Under the pieces are notes generated by a model, which was not told the DNA's origin, did not search any database, and saw only the letters and a program-made list of their open reading frames with translations. DNA of 16,673 nucleotides from a bacterium (lineage in GTDB: Bacteria; Gemmatimonadota; Gemmatimonadetes; Gemmatimonadales; Gemmatimonadaceae): the NCBI GenBank assembly GCA_021802745.1, contig JAJZRK010000054.1:1-16673 (forward strand), written 5' to 3'. The position numbers and the translations under genes were made by a program. Shown here one piece after another: positions 7,537 through 14,037 of the stretch (the stretch's first letter is position 1; every line of letters begins with the position of its first letter).

Positions 7537-7989
7537 ATGCGCATCACCACCTGGGCCGAGTACGGCGTCATCTGCGCGGTGCACCTCGCGCGGCGGGCCA
7601 ACGAGGGACTGGTCAGCGGGCGGGAGATCGCCGAGCGCGAACAGCTGCCGCCCGACTACGCCGAGCAGATTCTCCTCCGCCTCCGCCGCGCCGGCATCGT
7701 GACCAGTTCGCGCGGCTCGCGCGGCGGGTATGCGCTGGCGCGGCCGGCGAGCGAGATCACGCTGCGTGAGATCCTCGCCGCGTCGGAACTGGTGACCTTC
7801 AGCCTGCGTTGCGATGCGCATCCGGTGAGCGCTGCGCGCTGCGGGATGTCGCGCGACTGCTCCATCCGGCCCGTCTGGCAGATGCTGCAGCAGCGCATTG
7901 ACGAAGTGCTCGAAGGCGTCCACCTCGCGGACCTCCTGGAGGAGGAGCGCTTCGTGCGCCAGCGCGTGGGGCTCCCGGTCCTGCATTAA
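7537..7989 (+). CDS. Rrf2-family transcriptional regulator with putative [2Fe-2S] cysteines
   Basis: A 150-aa winged-helix regulator. The N-terminus MRITTWAEYGVICAVHLARR and the segments SGREIAEREQLPPDYAEQIL and GIVTSSRGSRGGYALARP (about residues 1-72) are the Rrf2 DNA-binding domain. Three cysteines, Cys92, Cys102 and Cys108 (CX9CX5C), sit where IscR, NsrR and RirA bind an iron-sulfur cluster; the first spacing is longer than the CX5C of IscR or the CX7C of NsrR. It may therefore sense iron, Fe-S status, nitric oxide or redox state, but the ligand is not decidable here. No isc or suf genes are in the window. It follows the aspartase by 32 bp and precedes an unknown gene by 4 bp. Autoregulation, common in the family, is possible. 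Confidence 0.88.
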   Translation: MRITTWAEYGVICAVHLARRANEGLVSGREIAEREQLPPDYAEQILLRLRRAGIVTSSRGSRGGYALARPASEITLREILAASELVTFSLRCDAHPVSAARCGMSRDCSIRPVWQMLQQRIDEVLEGVHLADLLEEERFVRQRVGLPVLH

Positions 7990-7993
7990 CCAC

Positions 7994-8566
7994 ATGCCCG
8001 GCCTTCCGTTCATCGGCGCCCTGCTCGCCAACCGCCGCCGTCGCCATCAGGCGGAGGCCGTCGTCGCCCGCCTCTTCGCGGAGCCTCGCGAGGCCGACGT
8101 GCTCTGGCTCGCCGACGCCGCCGCCGGCGGCGACGTGGATCATGCGCGCTGGGAGCTGCGCTATGCGCGCCGTGCGCTGGGCCTGATCGCGGCGCAGCGC
8201 GACGCCCTCGACGATCGCACCGCGTCCGACATCGCCACGGCCATCGCCACCGCCTTTGCCATCGATTCGCACGTCTCGCCCGAACGGCGTGCGCTCGCCG
8301 AGCGGCAGTTCAATGACCGGGTCACGACCTATCGCGAGGCCCTGCAGTCGCGCGGCGGCACCCTTGGCTCGGACGACAAGCTGGGGCGCATGCTGCTGGC
8401 TTTCGCCTCCGACTCCGCCCGCACCGCGGGCTCGCCGCTGCCCCGCGCCATCGAGCTCATGGCCGCCTATCTCGCCGAGGCGGGCGATGCCCTGCGCGAG
8501 GTGTACGGCGGCGCGCCCGAACTTCCCGAAGACAAGCGCCCCTCTGAACTGAAGCCGGCGCCGTAG
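7994..8566 (+). CDS. Uncharacterised helical protein (190 aa)
   Basis: No family recognised. It starts at ATG 7994, four bases after the Rrf2 stop; the frame is open further upstream, but that part overlaps the Rrf2 gene and reads as low-quality Ser/Arg/Cys-rich protein. The product has no signal peptide or membrane segment. It is rich in Ala, Arg, Glu and Asp with long amphipathic helical stretches (about residues 18-30, 50-95 and 100-160) and a Pro-rich tail (PELPEDKRPSELKPAP). The tight junction suggests cotranscription with the regulator. A bidirectional hairpin at 8605-8626 lies about 40 bp after its stop and could end its transcript. Confidence 0.65.
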   Translation: MPGLPFIGALLANRRRRHQAEAVVARLFAEPREADVLWLADAAAGGDVDHARWELRYARRALGLIAAQRDALDDRTASDIATAIATAFAIDSHVSPERRALAERQFNDRVTTYREALQSRGGTLGSDDKLGRMLLAFASDSARTAGSPLPRAIELMAAYLAEAGDALREVYGGAPELPEDKRPSELKPAP

Positions 8567-8596
8567 GGCCGCCCGCCGCCGGTGCCTCCGCCGGAA

Positions 8597-8626
8597 ATGA
8601 CAAAGGGCGACGCCAAAGCGCCGCCC
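8597..8626 (-). terminator. Intrinsic terminator of tRNA-Leu (possibly bidirectional)
   Basis: On the - strand, GGGCGGCGC and GCGTCGCCC pair over 9 bp (one G-U) around a TTTG loop, followed by TTTGTCATTT. On the + strand the same stem is followed by a looser T-rich stretch (TCTGTTGTTTCT) and may stop transcripts coming from the 190-aa gene. Confidence 0.8.
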
Positions 8627-8680
8627 TCTGTTGTTTCTCTGTTGTCTTTCTGTTGTCTCTCTGTTGTTTCTCTGTCGCTC
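8626..8680. repeat. 11-nt tandem repeat, five units, in the tRNA-Leu 3' trailer
   Basis: Units of CTCTGTTGTYT at 8626, 8637, 8648, 8659 and a degenerate fifth (CTCTGTCGCTC) at 8670. The first four differ from each other at one or two positions. The array sits exactly between the tRNA 3' end (8683) and the terminator stem (its first bases overlap the stem), so on the - strand it is transcribed as purine-rich RRACAACAGAG copies. The unit length is not a multiple of three and no gene covers it. Confidence 0.9.
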
Positions 8681-8682
8681 AA

Positions 8683-8766
8683 TGCCGAAGCCGGGACTCG
8701 AACCCGGACGGGCGTAAGCCCACTGCGCCCTGAACGCAGCGCGTCTACCAATTCCACCACTTCGGC
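8683..8766 (-). tRNA. tRNA-Leu (anticodon CAG)
   Basis: On the - strand the 84-nt sequence folds as a class II tRNA. The acceptor stem is GCCGAAG/CTTCGGC with discriminator A. The anticodon stem CTGCG/CGCAG closes a TTCAGGG loop, giving anticodon CAG, which reads CUG leucine codons. A long variable arm (GGGCTTACGCCC) follows, and the T arm contains GGTTCGAGTCC. CCA is not encoded (ATT follows), so it must be added by nucleotidyltransferase. It is the only gene on the - strand and is divergent from smpB. CUG is a heavily used codon in GC-rich genomes, so this is likely a major leucine tRNA. Confidence 0.97.
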
Positions 8767-8776
8767 AGGGAGACGA

Positions 8777-8805
8777 AACGTATCCGGGACGAGGGGGCGA
8801 ATCAA
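8777..8805 (-). promoter_or_regulatory. Sigma-70-type promoter of tRNA-Leu
   Basis: On the - strand TTGATT (8800-8805) and TACGTT (8777-8782) are separated by 17 bp. The -10 element ends 10 bp before the tRNA 5' end, so the leader would be only a few nucleotides. Confidence 0.75.
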
Positions 8806-8928
8806 GGCGTCGGAGACCCTCGGCCCCCGCAATTCGTCCTTCTCCGGGGAGTCGCGCCGATCGCGCGGGACCCTCTGTCGTCCACGGTGTAGATTCCCAA
8901 TATCGCCCTCCTTTCCGCACCTCCCGCC

Positions 8929-9396
8929 TTGTCCAAGCCACCCGCCGACTCCGAGCTCATCGCCCGCAACAAGCGTGCGCGCCATGACTACGAGATCCTC
9001 GAAACGTACGAGGCCGGCCTCGTGCTGCGGGGCACCGAGGTCAAGTCGCTGCGCAATGGCAAGGCGAACCTCGTGGACGCCTATGGCGTCGTGAAGGATG
9101 GCGAGCTGTGGCTGCTCAACCTGCACATCGCCCCGTATGAACAGGGAACGGCGTGGAACCATGAAGCCACGCGCACGCGCAAGCTGCTGCTGCACTCGAG
9201 TGAGATCCGCCGCCTCATCGGCTCCGTGGAGCGCAAGGGGCTGACCATCATCCCGCTCGAGCTGCACTTCCGCCGCGGGCGCGCCAAGGTGGTGATTGCG
9301 GTGGGGCGCGGCAAGAAGCTCCATGACAAGCGCGCCGACGTGAAGGAGCGCGATGCCAAGCGCGACCTTGCGCGGGCGTTGCGGAGCAGCCGATGA
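8929..9396 (+). CDS. smpB: SsrA-binding protein SmpB
   Basis: Small RNA-binding protein that partners with tmRNA to rescue stalled ribosomes by trans-translation. The 155-aa product has the family's usual length and landmarks: NKRARHDYEILETYEAGLVLRGTEVKSLR near the N-terminus, LLNLHIAPYEQG and NHEATRTRKLLLH in the middle, and the basic tail GKKLHDKRADVKERDAKRDLARAL that enters the decoding site. TTG at 8929 is the only usable start: an in-frame TAG lies at 8890 and no later ATG or GTG precedes the conserved core. No Shine-Dalgarno sequence is visible; the upstream 25 bases are pyrimidine-rich. It opens a run of five genes with 4-nt overlaps (its stop is shared with the amidase ATG). The tmRNA gene is not in the window. 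Confidence 0.96.
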   Translation: MSKPPADSELIARNKRARHDYEILETYEAGLVLRGTEVKSLRNGKANLVDAYGVVKDGELWLLNLHIAPYEQGTAWNHEATRTRKLLLHSSEIRRLIGSVERKGLTIIPLELHFRRGRAKVVIAVGRGKKLHDKRADVKERDAKRDLARALRSSR

Positions 9397-10619
9397 TGGT
9401 GGCCCTCCTCCTCGCGGCCGCCCTTGTCGGCCCGGTGGATTCGCTGCGCATCCTCGTGAGCGGGCGCGACTCCTCCATTCCCGTGCGCGCGGACGCGCAG
9501 GCCTCATTTGTCGCCGCCGCCGCCGCGGCTGGCGCACTCGGCGGGCGCGTGCAGCGCCTGCCCAACCATCGGTACCTCGTCAGCCTGGCCGGCGTCGCCT
9601 TCGAGGTGACCGACCGCGTGCCGTTCGTGCTCTCTGACGGCCGGCTCTATCCGCTGGTGGCCGCGGCGCGCGAACGGGACGGCCGGCTCGAGCTGCCGGT
9701 GCAGTTCTTTGCCGATATCGCTCCGCGCGCCGGCGCGCGGCTGCAGTGGGACCCCGTCGCGCGCCGGCTGTCGCCGCTCGTCGCTGTTAGGGCGACTGCC
9801 AAGGCTGTGGCGCAAGGGCGCCCGCCGGTTGTCGCGTCGGCCGCGGGGCGTGAGGGGCCCGCGCCGCCGCCCGCGCCCGCCCGCCCCACCCGCCGGCGCG
9901 TCATCGTCGTGGATGCCGGGCACGGCGGCCGCGACCCCGGTATGCGCGGGTGGAACCCCGACCGCACGACCGTGCGCGAAAAGGACATCACGCTCGGCGT
10001 GGCGCGGCATCTCGAGCAGGAACTGCAGCAGCGCGGCTACGCCGTGGTGATGACCCGCAGCACCGATACGCTGATCGCCCTTAACGACCGCGGCCGCATC
10101 GCGAATCGCAGCAAGGGTGATCTCTTCATCTCGGTCCATGTCAACGCGGCCAATCCCAAGTGGAAGCAGCCGCACGCGGCCCGCGGGTTCGAGACGTATT
10201 TTCTCGCCGAGGCCAAGACCGAGGACGAGCGCCGCGTGGCGCAGATGGAAAACGAGGTCGTCCGCTTTGAAACCGAGGCCGATGCCCCGAAGAATGATCC
10301 GTTGGGCTTCATCATCAACGACATGGCGCAGAATGAGCACCTCCGCGAGTCCAACGACCTCGCCGAGATGGTGCAGGACGCCCTTCGCCGGGTGCACCCC
10401 GGTCCGAGCCGCGGCGTGAAGCAGGCGGGGTTCGTGGTGCTGGTGAAGGCGTACATGCCGGCCGTGCTCGTCGAGGTCGGCTTCGGCACGAACCCCGCCG
10501 ACGCCGCCTTCATGAGTTCCGAGTCTGGCCAGCGCACGCTCGCCACGGCTATCGCCGATGCGGCGTCGGAGTATCTCGCCCGCTACGAACAGCGCATTGG
10601 CATCGGAGGCGGCCGGTGA
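9393..10619 (+). CDS. N-acetylmuramoyl-L-alanine amidase (Amidase_3) with N-terminal stalk-like domain
   Basis: Zinc amidase that cuts the bond between N-acetylmuramic acid and the stem peptide of peptidoglycan, acting in the periplasm, often in daughter-cell separation. The N-terminus has a short hydrophobic signal-like stretch without basic residues, so export is likely but not certain. Residues about 30-130 resemble a copper-amine-oxidase-N-like 'stalk' domain, followed by a Pro/Ala/Arg linker. The catalytic domain (about 168-395) has zinc ligands His177 (DAGHGGRDPG), Glu196 (REKDITL) and His249 (SVHVNA), plus catalytic Glu361 (VLVEVGF), all intact. The 408-aa length fits an AmiC-like layout. 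It overlaps smpB by ATGA; a second ATG directly follows the first. Its stop overlaps the next gene's GTG start (GTGA). Confidence 0.92.
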   Translation: MMVALLLAAALVGPVDSLRILVSGRDSSIPVRADAQASFVAAAAAAGALGGRVQRLPNHRYLVSLAGVAFEVTDRVPFVLSDGRLYPLVAAARERDGRLELPVQFFADIAPRAGARLQWDPVARRLSPLVAVRATAKAVAQGRPPVVASAAGREGPAPPPAPARPTRRRVIVVDAGHGGRDPGMRGWNPDRTTVREKDITLGVARHLEQELQQRGYAVVMTRSTDTLIALNDRGRIANRSKGDLFISVHVNAANPKWKQPHAARGFETYFLAEAKTEDERRVAQMENEVVRFETEADAPKNDPLGFIINDMAQNEHLRESNDLAEMVQDALRRVHPGPSRGVKQAGFVVLVKAYMPAVLVEVGFGTNPADAAFMSSESGQRTLATAIADAASEYLARYEQRIGIGGGR

Positions 10620-12106
10620 GCGCGGCGCGGTGCACCCCGGCGCTCGCCGGGCGCTCGTCGGCGCGTCGTCACCTCCGCCGCGCCATTCTGCCATCCGCCC
10701 TCTGCCTGCTGCCATCGCTCGCCGCCTGCGCCTACTACAACGGCGTCTACAACGCCAAGACCGAACTGAAGGTAGGCGAGCGCCTCTCGCGGCAGGGCCG
10801 GGAAGGCGAGGCCATCGCGCGCTACGCCGCCGCCGCCGCAAAGGCGGAGACGGTGCTGGTGCGCTTCCCGCGCACGCGTTGGCGCCGTGAGGCGCTCGCC
10901 ATTGCCGGCCGCAGCGCCGCCCTTGCCGGCGACTGTCCGTCGGCGCGCCCCCGTCTTGCCGAGGCGCTCGCCCTGCCCGGCCAGGACGCGTCCGCCCGCG
11001 AATGGCTGGTCGTCGCCCAGGGCGTCTGTGAGGTGCGCGACGCGCATCCGGTGACGGCCCTGTCCGTACTCGAGCCGCTGGCCGCGTCGGGCCAGACGAC
11101 GCTGCGCCCGGTGGCGGCGCTCTGGGCGGCGCGCGCCGCCATCGCCCTCGGCGACGCGGATCGCGCGCGCCGGGTGCTCGGTCCGCTCGACGCCGGCGCC
11201 ACCCAGTGGGAGCTGGCGCAGGCGTCGCTGGCCGGCGGCCGATACGCGGTGGCTGAATCGCTGCTGACGCTGCGCGCGGCGCGCGGCGACGCCCGCCCCG
11301 ACCTGACGCCGATGCTCCGCACGCTCTGGCTGGCGGGCGAGCGAGCGGCCGTCGAACGGCTGGTCCTGCGATACCACGCCGCCGGAACGCCCGCGGCCGA
11401 CAAGCTCGCGCTGCACATGTTCGCGGCCGACCTCCAGATCGCGGGCGGGCTGGATGCCGAGGCGCGGGCCCACCTCATTGCCGCGCGCCGCCTTGCCGTG
11501 GACAGCGTCGCCGACGCCGAGGCCACGGCGCGCCTCACGCTCCTCTCGCTCGCGCCGCTCTCGCATCTCGAAGATGTCTCGGCGGCCGTGCGCCGCAGCG
11601 CCGTGTCCGGCCGCGCCTCGCCCCTCCAGCGGCGGCTCGACGACAACCTCCTGCTGCTCGAGATGCTGGCGGCACGCAAGGATCCGTCGGGGGCGTCGCT
11701 CTACCTCGCCGCCGAGATCGCCCGCGATTCGCTGCGCGCGCCGCTGCTCGCGGTCCAGCTGTTCCGCCGCATTGACCAGCAGCTGCAGGGGGCGTTGATG
11801 GCGCCGCGCGCGCTGCTCAGCGCCGCCATTCTCGAACCCGACTCCGCCGCGGCGTTGCACGCCCGCTTGCGCGAGCGCTACCCGCGCTCGCCCTGGGCCG
11901 CGGCGCTCGACGGGGCAAGCCCGGCCGATCTGCCGGCGTGGGCGGTTTCCGAGGCGACGCTGCGCGTTGCGTGGACCGACGTGGCGCTGCAGTTTGCCGA
12001 TTCACTCGCGAAGCTGCGCGCGCCGCACGCACCCGCCGCCAACCGACGCGCTCGTCCCGTGAAGAAACCTGCCCCCAAGGCCCCCGCCCAGGGCGCCATT
12101 CCATGA
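10616..12106 (+). CDS. Large lipoprotein with TPR-like helical repeats, function unknown
   Basis: A 496-aa protein with a basic N-terminal region, a hydrophobic stretch (AILPSALCLLPS) and a lipobox LAAC at Cys38, so it is probably anchored in the outer membrane. After it, CAYYNGVYNAKTELKVGERLSRQGREGEAIARYAAAAAKAETVL and many later Ala/Leu/Arg-rich helical pairs look like tetratricopeptide-type repeats, as in BamD-like or YbgF-like assembly proteins. No exact family is recognised. The C-terminal tail is basic and Pro/Ala-rich. The GTG start overlaps the amidase stop (GTGA) and the stop overlaps the pyrD ATG. Pairing with an amidase suggests an envelope or division role, which is inference. Coding status is well supported by the lipobox and coupled junctions. 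Confidence 0.8.
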   Translation: MSAARCTPALAGRSSARRHLRRAILPSALCLLPSLAACAYYNGVYNAKTELKVGERLSRQGREGEAIARYAAAAAKAETVLVRFPRTRWRREALAIAGRSAALAGDCPSARPRLAEALALPGQDASAREWLVVAQGVCEVRDAHPVTALSVLEPLAASGQTTLRPVAALWAARAAIALGDADRARRVLGPLDAGATQWELAQASLAGGRYAVAESLLTLRAARGDARPDLTPMLRTLWLAGERAAVERLVLRYHAAGTPAADKLALHMFAADLQIAGGLDAEARAHLIAARRLAVDSVADAEATARLTLLSLAPLSHLEDVSAAVRRSAVSGRASPLQRRLDDNLLLLEMLAARKDPSGASLYLAAEIARDSLRAPLLAVQLFRRIDQQLQGALMAPRALLSAAILEPDSAAALHARLRERYPRSPWAAALDGASPADLPAWAVSEATLRVAWTDVALQFADSLAKLRAPHAPAANRRARPVKKPAPKAPAQGAIP

Positions 12107-13035
12107 CTGATGCGCTGCGAACGACCGTCGCGGGGCTCGACGTCGCCAACCCGGTGCTGCTCGCATCGGGGACGGCGGGGTACGGCCGCGAGCTTGCGGG
12201 CATCGTGGACCTCGAACGACTCGGCGGCTTCGTCACGAAGGCGGTAAGCCCCGAACCCCGGCACGGCAATGCGGCGCCGCGCGTCTGGGACTTTGACGGC
12301 GGGATGATCAACGCCGTCGGCCTTGCCAACCCGGGGCTCGACGCGGTGCGCACCGACGCCCTGCCGTGGATCGCCGCGCACGTCACGCGCCCTCGCGTCT
12401 TCGTGAACGTCGTCGGGCGCACCATCGAGGATTTCGCCGAGGTGGTGGCGGGGCTCGATGCCGCACCCGGCTTTCACGGCTTCGAGCTGAATGTCAGCTG
12501 CCCCAACACCAGGAAGGGCGGCCTCGAGTTTGGCGCCGATCCCGAGGCGCTGCGCGCGCTCGTCGCGCGCGCTCGGGCGGCGACCTCGAAACCCCTCTTC
12601 GTGAAGCTCTCGCCAACCCTCCCCGACGTGGTGGCGACCGCACGCACCGCGATCGAGGGCGGCGCCACCGGCCTCACGCTCTTCAACACCATGCCAGGTC
12701 TCGTGGTGGACACGGCGACGCGCAAGCCGGTGCTCGGCTTCGGCAGCGGCGGCGTGAGCGGGCCGGCGCTGCTCCCTCTGGCTGCGCTGGCCGTCTGGCG
12801 CGTGACGCGTGCACTCCCTGACGTTCCCGTCATCGGCACCGGCGGGGTGAGCACCGCGGACCACGCGCTGCAGGTCATCATGGCCGGCGCGTCGCTCGTG
12901 GCGCTCGGCACCGCCTCCATGGCCGACCCGCGCACGGCCGAACGCATCGTACGTGACCTCGCGAACTGGTGTGCGACGCACGGTGTTTCGCGCCTCGACG
13001 CTCTGCGCGGCACGCTGGAGTGGCCCACGCCGTGA
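12103..13035 (+). CDS. pyrD: Dihydroorotate dehydrogenase, class 1B catalytic subunit
   Basis: Oxidises dihydroorotate to orotate, the fourth step of UMP synthesis. The 310-aa product aligns by eye with class 1B enzymes: NPVLLASGTAGYG at the N-terminus, VTKAVSPEPRHGN, the GGMINAVGLANPG substrate loop, NVSCPNT with catalytic Cys133, VKLSPTLPDVV, NTMPGLVVDTATRKPVL, the FMN-phosphate segments GGVSGPALLPLA and VIGTGGVST, and MAGASLVALGTA. A Cys rather than Ser base marks class 1, and the sequence pattern marks 1B, which uses NAD through a PyrK subunit; no pyrK is in the window. The ATG at 12103 overlaps the preceding stop and begins the conserved N-terminus. The stop overlaps the pyrF GTG. Cytoplasmic; probably cotranscribed with pyrF. 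Confidence 0.96.
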   Translation: MTDALRTTVAGLDVANPVLLASGTAGYGRELAGIVDLERLGGFVTKAVSPEPRHGNAAPRVWDFDGGMINAVGLANPGLDAVRTDALPWIAAHVTRPRVFVNVVGRTIEDFAEVVAGLDAAPGFHGFELNVSCPNTRKGGLEFGADPEALRALVARARAATSKPLFVKLSPTLPDVVATARTAIEGGATGLTLFNTMPGLVVDTATRKPVLGFGSGGVSGPALLPLAALAVWRVTRALPDVPVIGTGGVSTADHALQVIMAGASLVALGTASMADPRTAERIVRDLANWCATHGVSRLDALRGTLEWPTP

Positions 13036-13748
13036 CACTACCGTCTACCGTCCACCGTCCACCGTCCGCGATAGTCGCCTTGGATGTTCCGACGATGGCC
13101 GCTGCGCGAGCGCTCGTGGAGCAACTGGGCGCCGCCGCCGGTTTCTACAAGGTCGGCCTCCAGCTTTATACGGCCGAGGGTCCTCGCGTCGTCGAGTGGC
13201 TCCGCGGGGCGGGCAAGCAGGTCTTCCTCGACCTCAAGCTGCACGACATTCCCAACACCGTGCGGGGCGCCGCGCAAAGTGCCGCCGCGCTCGGGGTGCA
13301 ACTGCTCACGGTGCACGCCGTGGGTGGCGCCGCCATGCTGGCGGCCGCCGTCGAGGGGGGCGGGGACGCCACCGGCATCCTCGCCGTCACGGTGCTGACG
13401 TCCATGACGCAGGCCGATCTCGAGGCGTCGCGCGGTCATCCCACGGCGAGCGTCGCCGCCGAGGTGCTGCGGCTGGCCGGGCTCGCCGCGACGGCTGGGG
13501 CGCACGGCATTGTGTGCGCCGGCCCCGAGGTGCCCATGGTTCGCGCGGCGCACGGCGACGCGCTGCGCACGCTCGTCCCCGGCATCCGGCTGGGCGGCGC
13601 GCCCGCGCACGACCAGGCGCGTGTGATGACGCCGCGCGAGGCTGCCCGCGCCGGGGCGTCGTACGTGGTGATCGGGCGCACCGTGACCGCGGCGGACGAT
13701 CCCGTCGCCGCGATGCAGATGGTGCAGGCGGAGCTGCAAGCCGGCTGA
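13032..13748 (+). CDS. pyrF: Orotidine 5'-phosphate decarboxylase
   Basis: Decarboxylates OMP to UMP, the last step of de novo pyrimidine synthesis. The 238-aa product has the family landmarks: IVALDVP at the first strand, the catalytic DxKxxD motif in [12 protein letters not shown] (Asp67, Lys69, Asp72), [24 protein letters not shown] and the phosphate-binding [12 protein letters not shown]. Start choice: GTG 13032 overlaps the pyrD stop (GTGA) and no other start lies between it and the core; the next TTG is inside the ALDV strand. This leaves an N-terminal extension ([12 protein letters not shown]) that other family members usually lack and that is encoded by a 7-nt tandem repeat. It may be unneeded for catalysis. 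A stem-loop at 13792-13822 probably ends the operon. Confidence 0.95.
   Translation: MTLPSTVHRPPSAIVALDVPTMAAARALVEQLGAAAGFYKVGLQLYTAEGPRVVEWLRGAGKQVFLDLKLHDIPNTVRGAAQSAAALGVQLLTVHAVGGAAMLAAAVEGGGDATGILAVTVLTSMTQADLEASRGHPTASVAAEVLRLAGLAATAGAHGIVCAGPEVPMVRAAHGDALRTLVPGIRLGGAPAHDQARVMTPREAARAGASYVVIGRTVTAADDPVAAMQMVQAELQAG
13041..13068 (+). repeat. 7-nt tandem repeat inside the 5' end of pyrF
   Basis: Four exact-period units: CCGTCTA, CCGTCCA, CCGTCCA, CCGTCCG. They encode residues 4-13 of PyrF. The 17-nt stretch GTCTACCGTCCACCGTC (13043-13059) recurs identically at 15596-15612 before rpoA. Confidence 0.9.
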
Positions 13749-13791
13749 CCGCTGCGCGGGGTGTGCGATGCGCCCCCCTCGCCGCACGAAG

Positions 13792-13822
13792 GAGAGCCGG
13801 CTCACCCGGGAGACCGGCTCTC
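13792..13822 (+). terminator. Stem-loop after pyrF, probable transcript end
   Basis: GAGAGCCGG (13792-13800) and CCGGCTCTC (13814-13822) form a perfect 9-bp stem around a 13-nt loop, 43 bp after the pyrF stop. No T-run follows, so it is not a textbook intrinsic terminator. Confidence 0.5.
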
Positions 13823-13826
13823 GTCG

Positions 13827-13904
13827 CATCCATCGCCAATCGCAATCCCCAGTCGTGATCCGTATTCGCAATCCGAATTCCCAGTCCTCAATCAACTCCC
13901 CGAA
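13827..13904. repeat. Degenerate 13-nt tandem repeat upstream of the rpmJ promoter
   Basis: TC doublets recur with alternating 6- and 7-nt steps. The clearest units are TCGCAATCCCCAG (13840), TCGTGATCCGTAT (13853), TCGCAATCCGAAT (13866) and TCCCAGTCCTCAA (13879); flanking units at 13827 and 13892 are weaker. No coding function is apparent. Confidence 0.6.
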
Positions 13905-13930
13905 ACTTCGCCGAACCCACATGCTGGCAA

Positions 13931-13942
13931 ACGTGTACACGT
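13931..13942. promoter_or_regulatory. 12-bp perfect palindrome, possible operator
   Basis: ACGTGTACACGT is self-complementary and lies 30 bp upstream of the -35 element of the rpmJ promoter, centred near -71 from the predicted start of transcription. That is a position used by upstream-binding activators. No regulator is assigned. Confidence 0.4.
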
Positions 13943-13972
13943 CTGCACCAAAAGAAAGTCAAGGGGGGGAGC

Positions 13973-14001
13973 TTGTATTCGTCATCCCAACTAGTTATGC
14001 T
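13973..14001 (+). promoter_or_regulatory. Sigma-70-type promoter of the rpmJ-rpoA operon
   Basis: TTGTAT (13973-13978) and TATGCT (13996-14001) are 17 bp apart, giving a transcription start near 14008. The rpmJ leader would be about 30 nt, with GGGAG at 14028-14032 as ribosome binding site. The local sequence is clearly AT-richer than the genes around it. Confidence 0.75.
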
Positions 14002-14037
14002 TCCAGTCTGTCCCAAAAATCACCTTCGGGAGTTCGC

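Noticed and set aside
8626..8680. CRISPR array
   Set aside because: Units are 11 nt and directly adjacent with no spacers, and no cas genes are present.
8582..9094. 170-aa open frame across the tRNA-Leu region
   Set aside because: It runs through the terminator, 11-nt repeats and the antisense of the tRNA, then overlaps smpB; no plausible protein features.
9504..10841. 445-aa open frame on the - strand
   Set aside because: It is antisense to the amidase with intact catalytic motifs; composition is typical of GC-rich shadows.
12969..13031. Earlier ATG start for pyrF
   Set aside because: It would overlap pyrD by over 60 bases; GTG 13032 gives the 4-nt overlap seen at the other junctions of this run.
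13768..14037. In-frame upstream extension of rpmJ (a 128-aa frame in total)
   Set aside because: The extension crosses the hairpin, 13-nt repeats and promoter. L36 proteins start at MKVRSSVK, and a ribosome binding site precedes that GTG.
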